This document shows positions 24,036 through 33,033 of a stretch of DNA of 64,000 bases, in pieces (within the stretch, counting starts at the first letter, position 1; every line of letters begins with the position of its first letter). The notes beneath the pieces were generated by a model. The model was not told where the DNA came from, did not search any database, and saw nothing but the letters and a program-made list of their open reading frames with translations. The DNA comes from Nigrospora sphaerica (Eukaryota; Ascomycota; Sordariomycetes; Amphisphaeriales; Apiosporaceae). Made by a program: the position numbers and the translations under genes. The stretch is taken from positions 4,464,001-4,528,000 of the forward strand of contig JAGVVL010000009.1 in the NCBI GenBank assembly GCA_018287875.1, written 5' to 3'.

Positions 24036-25329
24036 ATGGACACGCCGCGGCCGGCCGACGACGGCAAGGCGCGCTTCTCACCCGTCACCGCGACGGACCA
24101 CGCGGGCGTACTCTGGATCGCAGCGATCCTGGGAATCATCTACACATCGCTGGCGTTGCTGGCGCGGGTGTGGATCAAGCGCAAGATGTACGGGCCCGAC
24201 GACGCACTAGTGGCGGCGGCGACGGCGGCTCACGTGGGCCACGCCGGCGCGCTCTTTGTCGGGCTCACGCACGGCCTCGGCAAGTTTGGCCCGCCGATGC
24301 CGCGGATCCAAGGGGAGGAGGGCCTAAGGGCGGCGACGGCGGCGACGGCGGCTGTGGCAGGCCGCGCCGTCCACGCCGCGCATCTGTTGGCTCTGCTCGC
24401 CCTTGGCCTCGCCAAGTGCTCCGTCCTCGCCCTCATGCTGCGCGTCTTCACACCCGAGGGCGGCCTTACCAAGGGCTACCGCACCTGTTTCGCCGTCATG
24501 CTCCTCTGCATCTTCTGGGCCGTGGGCGCCGTCGTCGCCGTCTCGATCCAATGCGATGGCGGGACCCTCCTGACGCCCCAGAATATGGTCTTTTGTCCTC
24601 ATCAGGTTAGTTAGTGCCGCAGTTCACCCCCCCGCGGCGTAGAACCACAGCACCCAAGTTTGTGGCGATCATCAGGCTGACGTGGGTTTCCAGTTCATCC
24701 GCTGGCAGATCATCACCAGTGTCGACGTCGCCACGGAGCTGCTCATTTGCCTACTGCCCATCGCGCTGACGTACATGCTGAACATGTCAGCGCACATGAA
24801 GGTGCAGGTAGCCTTCGCTTTCGGCTTCCGCGTGGTCCTGATACCCCTCTCGCTGCTGCACCTCAGCTTCTTCTCGGCCTACCCAGCTGCGGCCGAGCCG
24901 GCCTTTTACATTGTTGGAAGCCTGCTGTTTCAGCAGGCCATGCTAACGACGTCGCTCATCACGGCGACGGTGCCCAACCTCAAAGCCTTTATGAAGTCCT
25001 TCGATATGGGCTTCGGCCTCATGGCCGAGGCCCACGCCGTCGGGGCCCCTGCTTACGCCCTGCGCACCATCGGCGGCTCCGCCAGCTTGGGCACCGGCGC
25101 CTCCCGCGGCGGCGGCGGCGGTCTCTCCACCTCAGCCACCCGCAGGTCTCGCGTTAGCACTTCGACCGCCGCTCCGCGTCAGCGTCCCCTGCGACCCGAC
25201 GGCGTTCAAACCGAGACTGTCGTTAGTGCGAACGATATGTACGATGGTCCCGATTTAGCGAGAACGGGCAGCCAGGATCTGATCATCACGAAAGAGGTCG
25301 AGTGGCGCGTAAGGCATGACCCGTTATGA
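24036..25329 (+). CDS. Fungal rhodopsin-domain integral membrane protein
   Basis: Two exons, 24036-24605 and 24694-25329, spliced at GTTAGT/CCAG in phase 0, give 401 residues. The layout is that of the large fungal rhodopsin-domain (PTH11-like without CFEM) family: an outward N-tail, helix 1 (LWIAAILGIIYTSLALLARV), the signature WIKRKMYGPDDALV between helices 1 and 2, and a loop containing THGLGKFG. The join restores CPHQ-FIRWQIITSVDVATE, matching the conserved helix-5 entry, where the family typically has a W-x-x-x-T/D-x-x-T/D pattern. Helices 5-7 end near ATVPNLKAFMKSF. A Ser/Thr/Gly-rich cytosolic tail of about 130 residues contains polyglycine. Family members are plasma-membrane proteins, some implicated in surface sensing; the role here is unknown. 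It converges on the GNAT gene. Confidence 0.88.
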
Positions 25330-25532
25330 GCCCAAAGCAGGAGCATAGCATTGGAGGGGGGGGGAGCTTCCCGCTCCTGATACTCGGGAATGAAAATGGT
25401 CACCTCCTTGGGTCGCTGAGACCTTTTAACCACCACACGGTTTAATGTGGGCACTTTGGGGGAAGCGAATGATGCCGGCTATGCGAGTTGTTTTCCATGT
25501 CACCACCCAGCAAGACTTGCTATCCCAAGCGG

Positions 25533-26655
25533 CTAAACCCGATAGGCCTCGTCGGCCTTGGGCAGGCGCCACCAGATATTACAGCCCTTGACGCCGGCGG
25601 CCTCGAGGGGGTTGCCGTGGCCCATGCGGGCGTAGCCGTCGTGCAGGTCGAAGCCGCAGCGCTGGTAGAAGCCATCCTTGGCCCAGGCGCTGACGACGGC
25701 GGCGCAGACGCCCTCGCGGGCAGCCTCGTCGAGGCCCCAGCGCACCAGCCTCCGCCCGACGCCCCGGCCCTGCGCCGCCGGGTCGACGGCGCACCAGTCC
25801 AGGAACCAGCAGTTGGCGCGCGCGCCCGACCATAGGTGCGCAAAGTACGGGTGCGCCCGGTCGAGGACATCCTCGTAAGCCGGCGCCAGCGCCCGGTTCG
25901 GCCATAGCAGCTCGTGCAGCTTCATCGCCAGCGCCGAGAGTGGGCGGAGGAGGTTGCCTGTGGGGGTAGAGGGGGTTTGGTTAATCGACGATATGGAGAC
26001 GCGGACTTGGGGGCGGGCGCTCGCATGGAACCGATAAGATCAGACATATAGGTGTGTACATAGGTATATGCGTGTCAAAGGGTGGGAATTGGGCTAGATG
26101 CAGAACCGGGGTGGATGGATGCATGCCAGTCCAGGGGGTAGAGGGGGGTATGCTAACTACAGACCCCATCTCAGCCTTGCGGTCAGGTCATGCGGACGTC
26201 TCTCTTGGGGTGTAGCAGTCATAAAGGGGAGGCCATTCGGCTCCAGCAAGCACAGAGACAAGGATGAAAACAAACGTACGCGGGTCAAACCACCACAGGT
26301 CCAATTTGCGGGCACCGGGCCCCTGGCGCTCCCAATGGGCAAGGCCGAGAATAACCTCAGCGCCGTCGGGCTGACGCACCGTCGCGATGCGCCACCGGCG
26401 GCGGTAGTCCCAGAAGAGCACGCGCATGCGCCGCAGGTACCACAGGTCGCTGTCGTGCGGGAACTGGTACCGCCGCGGGTGCATCAGGTTCCCTAACAGG
26501 CAGTCGTCCCAGAAGGCCCGCGACAGCATGGCCGCAATGGCCGGCAGGTCGCCGTACCGCGCGTCCCGGACCATGATGGCGCCCGCCGGCTGCTGGGGCA
26601 CCATGGTAATGGGCGCCGTGTCCGTCGTGGGGGCGGTGGTGGCCATGGCGGACAT
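25533..26655 (-). CDS. GNAT-family N-acetyltransferase
   Basis: Two exons (26655-26280 and 25957-25533) joined in phase 1 give 266 residues; the 322-bp intron runs GTACGT to CCCACAG. The N-terminal part has the GNAT entry VRDARYGDLPAIAAMLSRAF with WDDCLLGNLM. The C-terminal half carries the acetyl-CoA pyrophosphate loop, CAVDPAAQGRGVGRRLV (Q-x-x-G-x-G pattern), then GLDEAAREGVCAAVVSAW and FYQRCGF, a standard beta-5/alpha-4 arrangement. It probably acetylates a small-molecule amine, since similar short fungal GNATs are mostly unassigned. The intron is long for this genome, so an extra small exon within it is possible. The stop is 203 bp from the stop of the convergent rhodopsin-domain gene. 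Confidence 0.88.
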
Positions 26656-28562
26656 TTTTCGTCAACGTTTCGACAGGGGGAGTGGCTGTAGGGGGCGGAT
26701 AGCGTGCCAGAAGGCGCGGGCAGGCTGGAACGAAAGAAAAGCTTCCGTGGCTCGTTCGGCTGCTCTTCAACACCGTCGTCTTTGCCTCGGATGGGAGGGA
26801 AAACCCGCGCTCGGCCTGGTGGTGATGCCCCCCTGCTCTCCTCCACTTTGGCCCCACGATGCCAGTAAAGAAGCCAGCACGGCTGGGCTACCCCTTCAGG
26901 GCAAGGTGCCCCGACAAGAACAGCGGGCCCCCGAAGCTTTGCAAATAAGTGAAATCACCATCCCTACCCGTGTAGCAGCGTTTCGGCTTGGTTAGTACGG
27001 TGTGCGGCTGCAATCTCGCTAGAAGAGGCGCGACTCACGATGCCAGTCTGGCCTAGTGTGGGTAGAGCCCCTTCGTCTTTTCCAGGCTCTAACAACAGGT
27101 AGCGTCGACGGGCGGGTAGGGCGCAGACTGACTACCACTCAAACGTTCGCATGCCTTCCAGTGCATCCCTGCCTCGGAGGGGATGGTCCGATTTCGCGCC
27201 GCAGCATTCACAGCGCAGCAGACCGAGCTGAGAGGACACGCACACGCGCACCCTCGAGAACCAACCAACGGTTGATCTCGGGTCGCACGGGGGAGACCTC
27301 GGCGCAAGGGCATGCGGGGAGAGACAGACCGAAGAATACCAGAAAAACAAGGCCCCATCCCGGAGCCTGGTTCGAAAAGGTCTCCAGTCTGTAGTGTGGG
27401 CGGACGAGTGAGACCGGGACGGTCCGAATGGGCCTGCCCGACAGTCCGTCCGTCCACACGATATCAGACCATGCACCTATGCATCCGGGGTGACAATGGG
27501 CGACCTTCAATGGTCCCGTAGGAGTGGAGTGAATTAAGTACCATGTACTAGTTGCTGTACCAGGGGCGTCAGGGTACATTAACTAGCTGGCTTGGACTCT
27601 CTTTTCCGGCTCCACTATGGACCATTACGTTGTCCACAGTAGGAAAAAAAACCTACGCTCGGATCACCCAGCCAGGCCTGAAGAGAAAAACTGTCAGAAT
27701 CTGTCAGCTAACCAAGAGGTCTTTTCGCCTGGGCTAGCTTAACTATGTCATTTTCAGCACCGTTTTGCGCCCCATCGCAGCATCCAGTAATGAGAACAAC
27801 ATGCCATAAGGAGAACAACATCCAATAAAGTGACCAAAATTTGCGTCCCGGCAGGATCTCGCGGACAAGCAACAAAATAGTGTGTACTCAGTAGTGAAGG
27901 TAGTGGGTCTGCCCGGAGGAAATAAGCCGTCGGGCTTCGTGAGCAAGTACCTACTCAATACACATACAATGTATAACTAGAACCGAATGGGCTACGCCAT
28001 AGCCCTGATCGGTAACGCGCCATGGCCCTGGTCGGTAACACGCCACGATTCTGCTGACGTCGGTACGGAGACACAAACATTAGCCTGAGAGGAGTCATGA
28101 CTCGCCGCCCGGCCACCGTATTCGTGGCTGATTAGCCAGCAGCCCCTGGGTGCCCAGAGTCACACTAGCTGTGGGCGAGACGTGAGGGAGAGAGAACTAC
28201 ACTGTGCTCTATGGAATGCACGGGAGATGAAATACTGTGCCGGCGATCCTTTGTGGGCGACACCTGCCTAAGCAGCCTCAATCGCTGGATCCAGATCTAT
28301 CAGGTGCCCGTGCAACGTCGCGATCCCATAAGAAGACATAACCTTCAAAGAGGATTCAATATCGCATATGAGGATATTCACAGGCGCGGTATCGACTGCC
28401 AGACCACATGAAAAGGCCACAGAGCAAGGGCTGCTAGAGAGCCGGGTTCACCAAGTCATTATTGTCGTTACTGCTGCGCTAAAGACTCCTTCCACGCTTG
28501 CACCCTTCCAACGGAAAACTTCAAACCTCTCTCATCAAGGTGCCTGAGGTGTGACATTCAAC
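26656..28562. other. Intergenic, no supported gene
   Basis: Composition shifts from GC-rich to mixed here. Open frames near 27.1-27.6 kb overlap on both strands and resemble nothing known. A 23-bp direct duplication is present at 27996-28041. Confidence 0.45.
27996..28041. repeat. 23-bp direct duplication
   Basis: Two adjacent copies of GCCATRGCCCTGRTCGGTAA plus CRC. They differ only by A/G transitions. Confidence 0.8.
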
Positions 28563-29462
28563 CTATGCACGGGTGGGAGGCTTCGGCCAAAGGCGGTTGC
28601 AGGTTACGGTGGTGTCGTCGACAATGGCACAATCCGTCTGCAAACCGCCCCGGACCGGATTCTCGCGCCAAGGTTCGTCGATATCCATAGCTTGGGCGCC
28701 ATCCAGGTTGAGAACCTCGCCGGATTTCGTAGTAGCGCTGATATCGCTGAATGTGACAGGGTCGAGGAAGTCGGTAAGAGGTTTGGGGTCGCCCATGCTC
28801 TTCAAGATGCCGACGACCCAGTTGGCTGTGTAGCCGCAAACGCCGTTGGGGTTATCCATACCACGGTAGACGGTCTGGCCGGTCCGCAGGTTCATCAGGC
28901 TGCCGTTCACCGAAATGCCGTTGGGAAGCACTTCCAGATCCATACGGATCTTGTCCCCGACAGCGATGGGGAAGCTCAGCACGTTTTCGTCGCCGCCGTT
29001 GTACAAGTCCCACCTCCAGCTCCCGCGGAACTGCGAGATGGGCTCTTGGGCCTCGGCTCGCGTCACTGCATGCCAGACGTGCACCGAGGGGCCGTCCTTG
29101 CTGCACGGCGGTAACCCATCGAGGCGCACGCCCATGTACATGCTCGAGGTCCAGTCGTCCTCTTGGCGACCGCGCCAGCTTGGTACAGTCACCGTGCCCG
29201 AGACCTTGTTGATACCCGTGCCGGATTTGGTGGCACCAGCCCAGTTCTCAAGCCTCAGCGAGTCACTGGATCTCTCGGCAAGCGGCAAGGATGTCTGTAC
29301 CATTAGTTTTCAGTGGTTAGAAAAGCATTAGCGCATGGGCATGGATGGACGGACCAAGATGCCATTGCCAAGCTCGATATCGGCGGGATCAAGGCCACGA
29401 GCCTCTCGTGCGTCGGTCAGACCTACGGCTGCAGCCCCCGCGAGCAGGATTGCAGGGAGCAT
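28563..29462 (-). CDS. Secreted G1 (eqolisin)-like protein, probably inactive
   Basis: Two exons (29462-29355 and 29294-28563) give 279 residues. The short intron has an unusual GTCCGT donor but a strong branch/acceptor (CTAAC, then GGTACAG). Residues 1-18 look like a signal peptide (MLPAILLAGAAAVGLTDA). The body matches the beta-sandwich of peptidase family G1 (aspergillo-/scytalidoglutamic peptidases): ENWAGATKSGTGINKVSGTVTVP-type opening split as ENWAGA and INKVSGTVTVP, then SMYMGVRLDGL, GDKIRMDLEV and YTANWVVGIL. The family's AEWIxE-type strand, which carries the catalytic Glu, here reads ANWVVGI. The strand expected to hold the catalytic Gln reads SVHVWHAV. Both acidic/amide residues therefore appear replaced. 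It may be a substrate-binding pseudoenzyme. It lies on the same strand as the repeat-precursor gene upstream. Confidence 0.8.
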
Positions 29463-30121
29463 GGTAGGTGATAGAGTTATTCAAAGCAGCGCAAAGAAAC
29501 TGAGGCCAGTCCGGCGAAGGATCGGCAACGTAGCGTCCAAGAATAGAGCGCAGAAGAGATGTCTCCAATGTGCTAATATGTCTTAATATTTCGAGCCTCT
29601 CTTTATACAGAGTCAATACCTCGGCTCCGGTCGGTATCTCGCCCGACCCCATGATCCGCAAAAGGAATGTCGCATCGGGACGTGCGGGGTTCTATGAATT
29701 CTATAGGTCACTTATGCTTTGACTAGTTAAAAGCCTCCCACAACGGCAGTTGTCTCCACTTTAGTTGCAAGATGAACCATACCTTCAGCCTCCTCTATTG
29801 GCGGCAGTAACGCATTGCCCCTTGGCACAATAAAAGATACGACCCAAAACAAGAAAGCGGACTCAGAGCAGATAACCAGGTTGCATAGACGGCGGACTAA
29901 GGAACCCCGGCTTTCTTTTTACGGTAACGGGTGCCCGCGGTCACATATACGAGAGGAGGCGTTCAGAGTTGTAGCAACGGATGTTATGTGTTTATCATAG
30001 CTGGCAAAGGTTGAGTAAGCCTGGTCAAGAAGTGCCCGGGAAGAGCAGCCATGACCAGTGGCGAGTTTCTTCGTTCTTGTTCTTATCAGAAACTGCCCGG
30101 CCCTCACAATCCCGTCTGATC
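29463..30121. other. Intergenic
   Basis: Holds the promoter of the G1-like gene and the 3' untranslated region of the repeat-peptide precursor. Nothing else was recognised. Confidence 0.5.
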
Positions 30122-30469
30122 CTACTTGCTTTCGTCAGAGGCCGCCAGGTCTCCTCCCCCGATACCGCAGGGTTCAGGCTCGCAAATCCCCCGCTTTTCG
30201 TGCTCGGGCGTGACCGCCAGCTCTGTCTCCCCGATACCACAGGGTTCTGGCTCGCAAATCCCCCGCTTTTCGTGTTCAGGCATGGCGGGAACCATGAGAT
30301 CATCTGCACCACAAAAAGGCTCGCAAATCGACCTGTCCCTGTGCTGTCACTTAGTATGAAATACCATGCAGTTCAGAGCTCGACTGAATACACACAAACG
30401 GTCGGGCAGTGCGACGCCAAGGGCTGAAGTGACCATGGCCATAAGGGTGAAAGTGTTGGTGAAACGCAT
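30122..30469 (-). CDS. Kex2-processed repeat peptide precursor (three repeats)
   Basis: Two exons, 30469-30396 and 30338-30122, are separated by a 57-bp intron (GTGTGT donor, CTAAGTGAC branch-like region, GCACAG acceptor) that removes an in-frame TGA. The product is 96 residues. Residues 1 to about 20 are a signal peptide (MRFTNTFTLMAMVTSALGVA). Three repeats follow: an ICEPFCGADD unit, then two units starting GICEPEPCGIG. The first two end in PEHEKR, a Lys-Arg site for the Kex2 protease; the last ends at the stop. Each repeat holds two cysteines (C-x3-C in the first, C-x4-C in the others) plus an acidic spacer. The layout is that of Kex2-processed repeat proteins, which include mating pheromone and dikaritin-type RiPP precursors. 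The core lacks the Trp-Cys...Cys-Trp pattern of alpha pheromones, and no UstYa-like gene is seen nearby. The mature product and function are unknown. A nearby AG offers an alternative acceptor that changes two residues only. Confidence 0.78.
30157..30281. repeat. 72-bp tandem repeat encoding precursor units
   Basis: Two near-identical 53-bp blocks (30157-30209 and 30229-30281) sit at a 72-bp period; a third, more diverged unit lies just above. The few differences between blocks are transitions or synonymous-looking changes in the precursor frame. The period is a multiple of three, as expected for repeats kept in coding frame. Confidence 0.85.
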
Positions 30470-30585
30470 GATTGTGCTGTTTTGAGCAAATTGTTCGAAG
30501 AGACTTGAAGAGATCAAAATGTGGTGTTGTTCTGCTGATGAAGCGTGGTGCGGAAGGGGTTACGAAAGACGATGGCGGTCGGGTG

Positions 30586-30592
30586 ATTTATA
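30586..30592 (-). promoter_or_regulatory. TATA box of the repeat-peptide precursor gene
   Basis: On the minus strand this reads TATAAAT, about 117 bp before the ATG. This is a plausible core promoter position given a leader of about 85 bases. Confidence 0.5.
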
Positions 30593-32469
30593 CTCCCAGG
30601 GCATCTGGCAACAATCCATCCTCTTGCTGACCTCTCCGTGTCCATGCACCGCGCTAGAGAAACTCCGGCGACCCAATGCTGTACGTCAGCGCTCCAATTG
30701 TCATGCACCGGTGGCCGAAACCTTCTATCAAAAACTCTTCCTGGATCCTTGTTTCCTCTCCGGAACGACGGGGAACCACAAGCTAGCCGTTGTGTATCTT
30801 CACAACACGGACAGGTCGGAAGTCTGGTAACTGTGTTGATCGGCTCGCGGGAAAGTCTCGGAGGATATATGTGGGGCCGGTCACGTCTCCGATACACATG
30901 TATTTGACTCGGACACCCGTCAGCAGACGGAAAGGTTCATAAACGAAACGCGCCCGAAAATGCATTACTTAATCGGTGTATTCCGCAAACACCAACGTTG
31001 GTGCGTTGTGAGTATCGCGGCTGACACGTGTTTCTCCGAGAACCACCCACCCGCGTTCTGCGTCTGGGGCTTCCTTGACTCGTGCTTGACTCGGGTCAAT
31101 CTGTACATTTCCAAAATAACCACCGAATTTACGCATTATCCTAACAGGTTCGGAAAATGCGAATTACAGCGCGTCCCCACTCGTACTTAAAATTTCAGAT
31201 GAGACTTGTTACTTAGAGCGTTCCGTACAGGACGTGCCGTACTTTAAAATATGGCGCAAGTCTTGTTAAGCCTCCCTTTTTATGACGCTGATATTTGACT
31301 GGTCAGATTAGGCTATAAAACTGAATTGGCATTTCCCGGGCCTGTGGGGATAGTCATGATACAGATGAAAGAAATGCATCGTACTCTCGCCTCTCTCAGC
31401 ATCGGATGTTCAGGCCGTCCTCATTCCAAGGCCGTTTCAACACTTTCACCAACTTGTTCCTGCCTCATTTTTCCAGTGACCTGAGACAAGTGTTGATATT
31501 CGTGCGCGACAGCTTCCCTTTAGATTATTTGTCCGATTCTGCACCCCTCCCCCAACCCCCGGTAGCAGTACAAGAATCAGGACTATGCCACACATTGAAA
31601 CTCCGTACGTGATCGTGGGCAGCGCTTGTGGCCTTGGGATCAGGTGTATATACTACAATGATTGTCAGAGGGGGGATCGATATACGAATGGATAAGAGGA
31701 ATTGTCACACTGGAGGAGGCGTGGCAAGCGAAAGGTTTAAGGCTATCCCATTGAAACAAAGGAAAAGTGCCAGACATGGCAGTCTATATACTCCGTAGCT
31801 GGGGATTGTTTCCCACATGCTCCTACAGCAGGTCCCTGTGGCTCCTCACGTGACCTAACTTGCGAATCTAGTGATAGCCTCATATTGCCACAGGAATTCT
31901 CTCCATTCGGGGCTGAGTGTAGGGCCCAGTAAGCGGTCTACCGATGTCTGGGTCTCCTCTCCTTCTTGTGGGTCCCCTGGTCTCCTAAGATATGTAAATC
32001 CCCTTTACTCGTGCCCTTCGCTCCGACTTTCCGGGGATCCGGATGTCTCACGCGCGACCTTTGACAACTATGCTTTTCTCAACCACAAGTTTTGCTTTGA
32101 GCTCTGACATGGCCCAGATGTTTTATTGACGATGCTAGCGGCTTTCTTATCAAGAGGCAGCCAGGAATCAAATATCAAATTAGCACCCATTGAATGTTAC
32201 GACATACTGCCCGCCCCATGGCTTGCACAAACGCGGCGTTGCATGAATCGTATCGTGATAAAAGTTTCCCTTAACGACATAGCTAATTTAACGATAGATG
32301 AGAAAGATACATTCTCAGAAGCATCAAGGCATAATAAGACTTTCCGCGGTGTCTTCAAAGAGAGTAGCCCTGTTCTGATCAGGCTTCTTAAGATTCGTGC
32401 ATCTGGCTTCCACTGTAGTCGGCATCACACGGTAGTCGCCCATGACAGATACTACCTCCGAGACGTCTT
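30593..32469. other. Intergenic with a dispersed repeat copy
   Basis: No gene was recognised between the precursor gene and the small secreted protein gene. It includes one copy (31157-31353) of a repeat found again at 62.3 kb. Short open frames are present, but without a signal peptide or domain. Confidence 0.5.
31157..31353 (+). repeat. Dispersed repeat, copy A
   Basis: About 197 bp align with 62279-62476 in the same orientation, from ATGCGAATTACAGCGCGTC to the closing GGATAG. Shared blocks include CAGATGAGACTTGTTAC, AGAGCGTTCCGTACAGG and AAGCCTCCCTTT-like words. No terminal inverted repeats or clear target-site duplication are seen, and no coding capacity. Confidence 0.85.
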
Positions 32470-32935
32470 TTACCAGCCCCCATTAGGGCAGTAAGCCCCG
32501 CTGGCGCCGCGCCAACCGCAGCACGAGCCGTCGCCGCCGCCGTTGCCAACCTAAGTTGACGAGTCGTCAGATAGAGACAATACAAGTATTGAAGGGGCTA
32601 TGGGAAGAATGCTGTACTTACACATGACCCAACCTGGCATTTGTAGTTGACTAAACCCCAGCGGCACGAGGTCCCGTTGCATGACTGTTGCCGTGATAAG
32701 GTTTGGATTAGTCGTTAATAACCGTTGCACAGAGAGGTATATAACAGATTCATGGGGCAGGATAGTCACATACGCCTGTGCTGGTGAAGTCTGAGGGACA
32801 CACCCTCTGGATGACGATCAGACCTGTATCCTCGGGGCTGCCCGAAACGGGCGAGGTCTCAGGTTCGGCCGGTGTCGGTGCGGCCGCCACAAAGACGAGC
32901 GCGAAGGCTATGGTGAGGAGAGTTGTACATTGCAT
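32470..32935 (-). CDS. Small secreted cysteine-rich protein
   Basis: Three exons (32935-32774, 32684-32622, 32550-32470) with GTATGT and GTAAGT donors and ACAG and TTAG acceptors. Both joins are phase 0, giving 101 residues. Residues 1-19 form a signal peptide (MQCTTLLTIAFALVFVAAA), followed by a Pro/Glu/Ser-rich spacer to about residue 40. The mature part has eight cysteines (VCPSD, SCNGTSC, YKC, GSC, SCC, YC), enough for four disulfides, and ends in GAYCPNGGW. The middle 21-residue exon begins and ends with Cys codons close to the splice sites. This is the profile of an apoplastic effector or antimicrobial-type protein. I recognise no specific family. A TATA box lies about 95 bp upstream of the ATG. 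Confidence 0.82.
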
Positions 32936-33025
32936 GATGGGCTGTTTGGTAACACAGTTGACAGAGAAGTGATTCTTGATGGGTTGATGAGGAATGGTTG
33001 TGCAAAGACCCGGAGGATATGCTCT

Positions 33026-33033
33026 TATTTATA
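33026..33033 (-). promoter_or_regulatory. TATA box of the cysteine-rich secreted protein gene
   Basis: Minus-strand TATAAATA about 91 bp upstream of the ATG, within a TATAAATAAG context. Confidence 0.5.

Noticed and set aside
30025..30312. 95-codon minus-strand frame with TKSGGFAS repeats
   Set aside because: It repeats only because the underlying DNA does. It lacks a signal peptide and processing sites, and the spliced alternative frame has both plus KR spacing.
30122..30469. Alpha-type mating pheromone precursor
   Set aside because: Repeats lack the Trp-Cys and Cys-Trp ends and the six-residue spacing between cysteines typical of Sordariomycete alpha pheromones.
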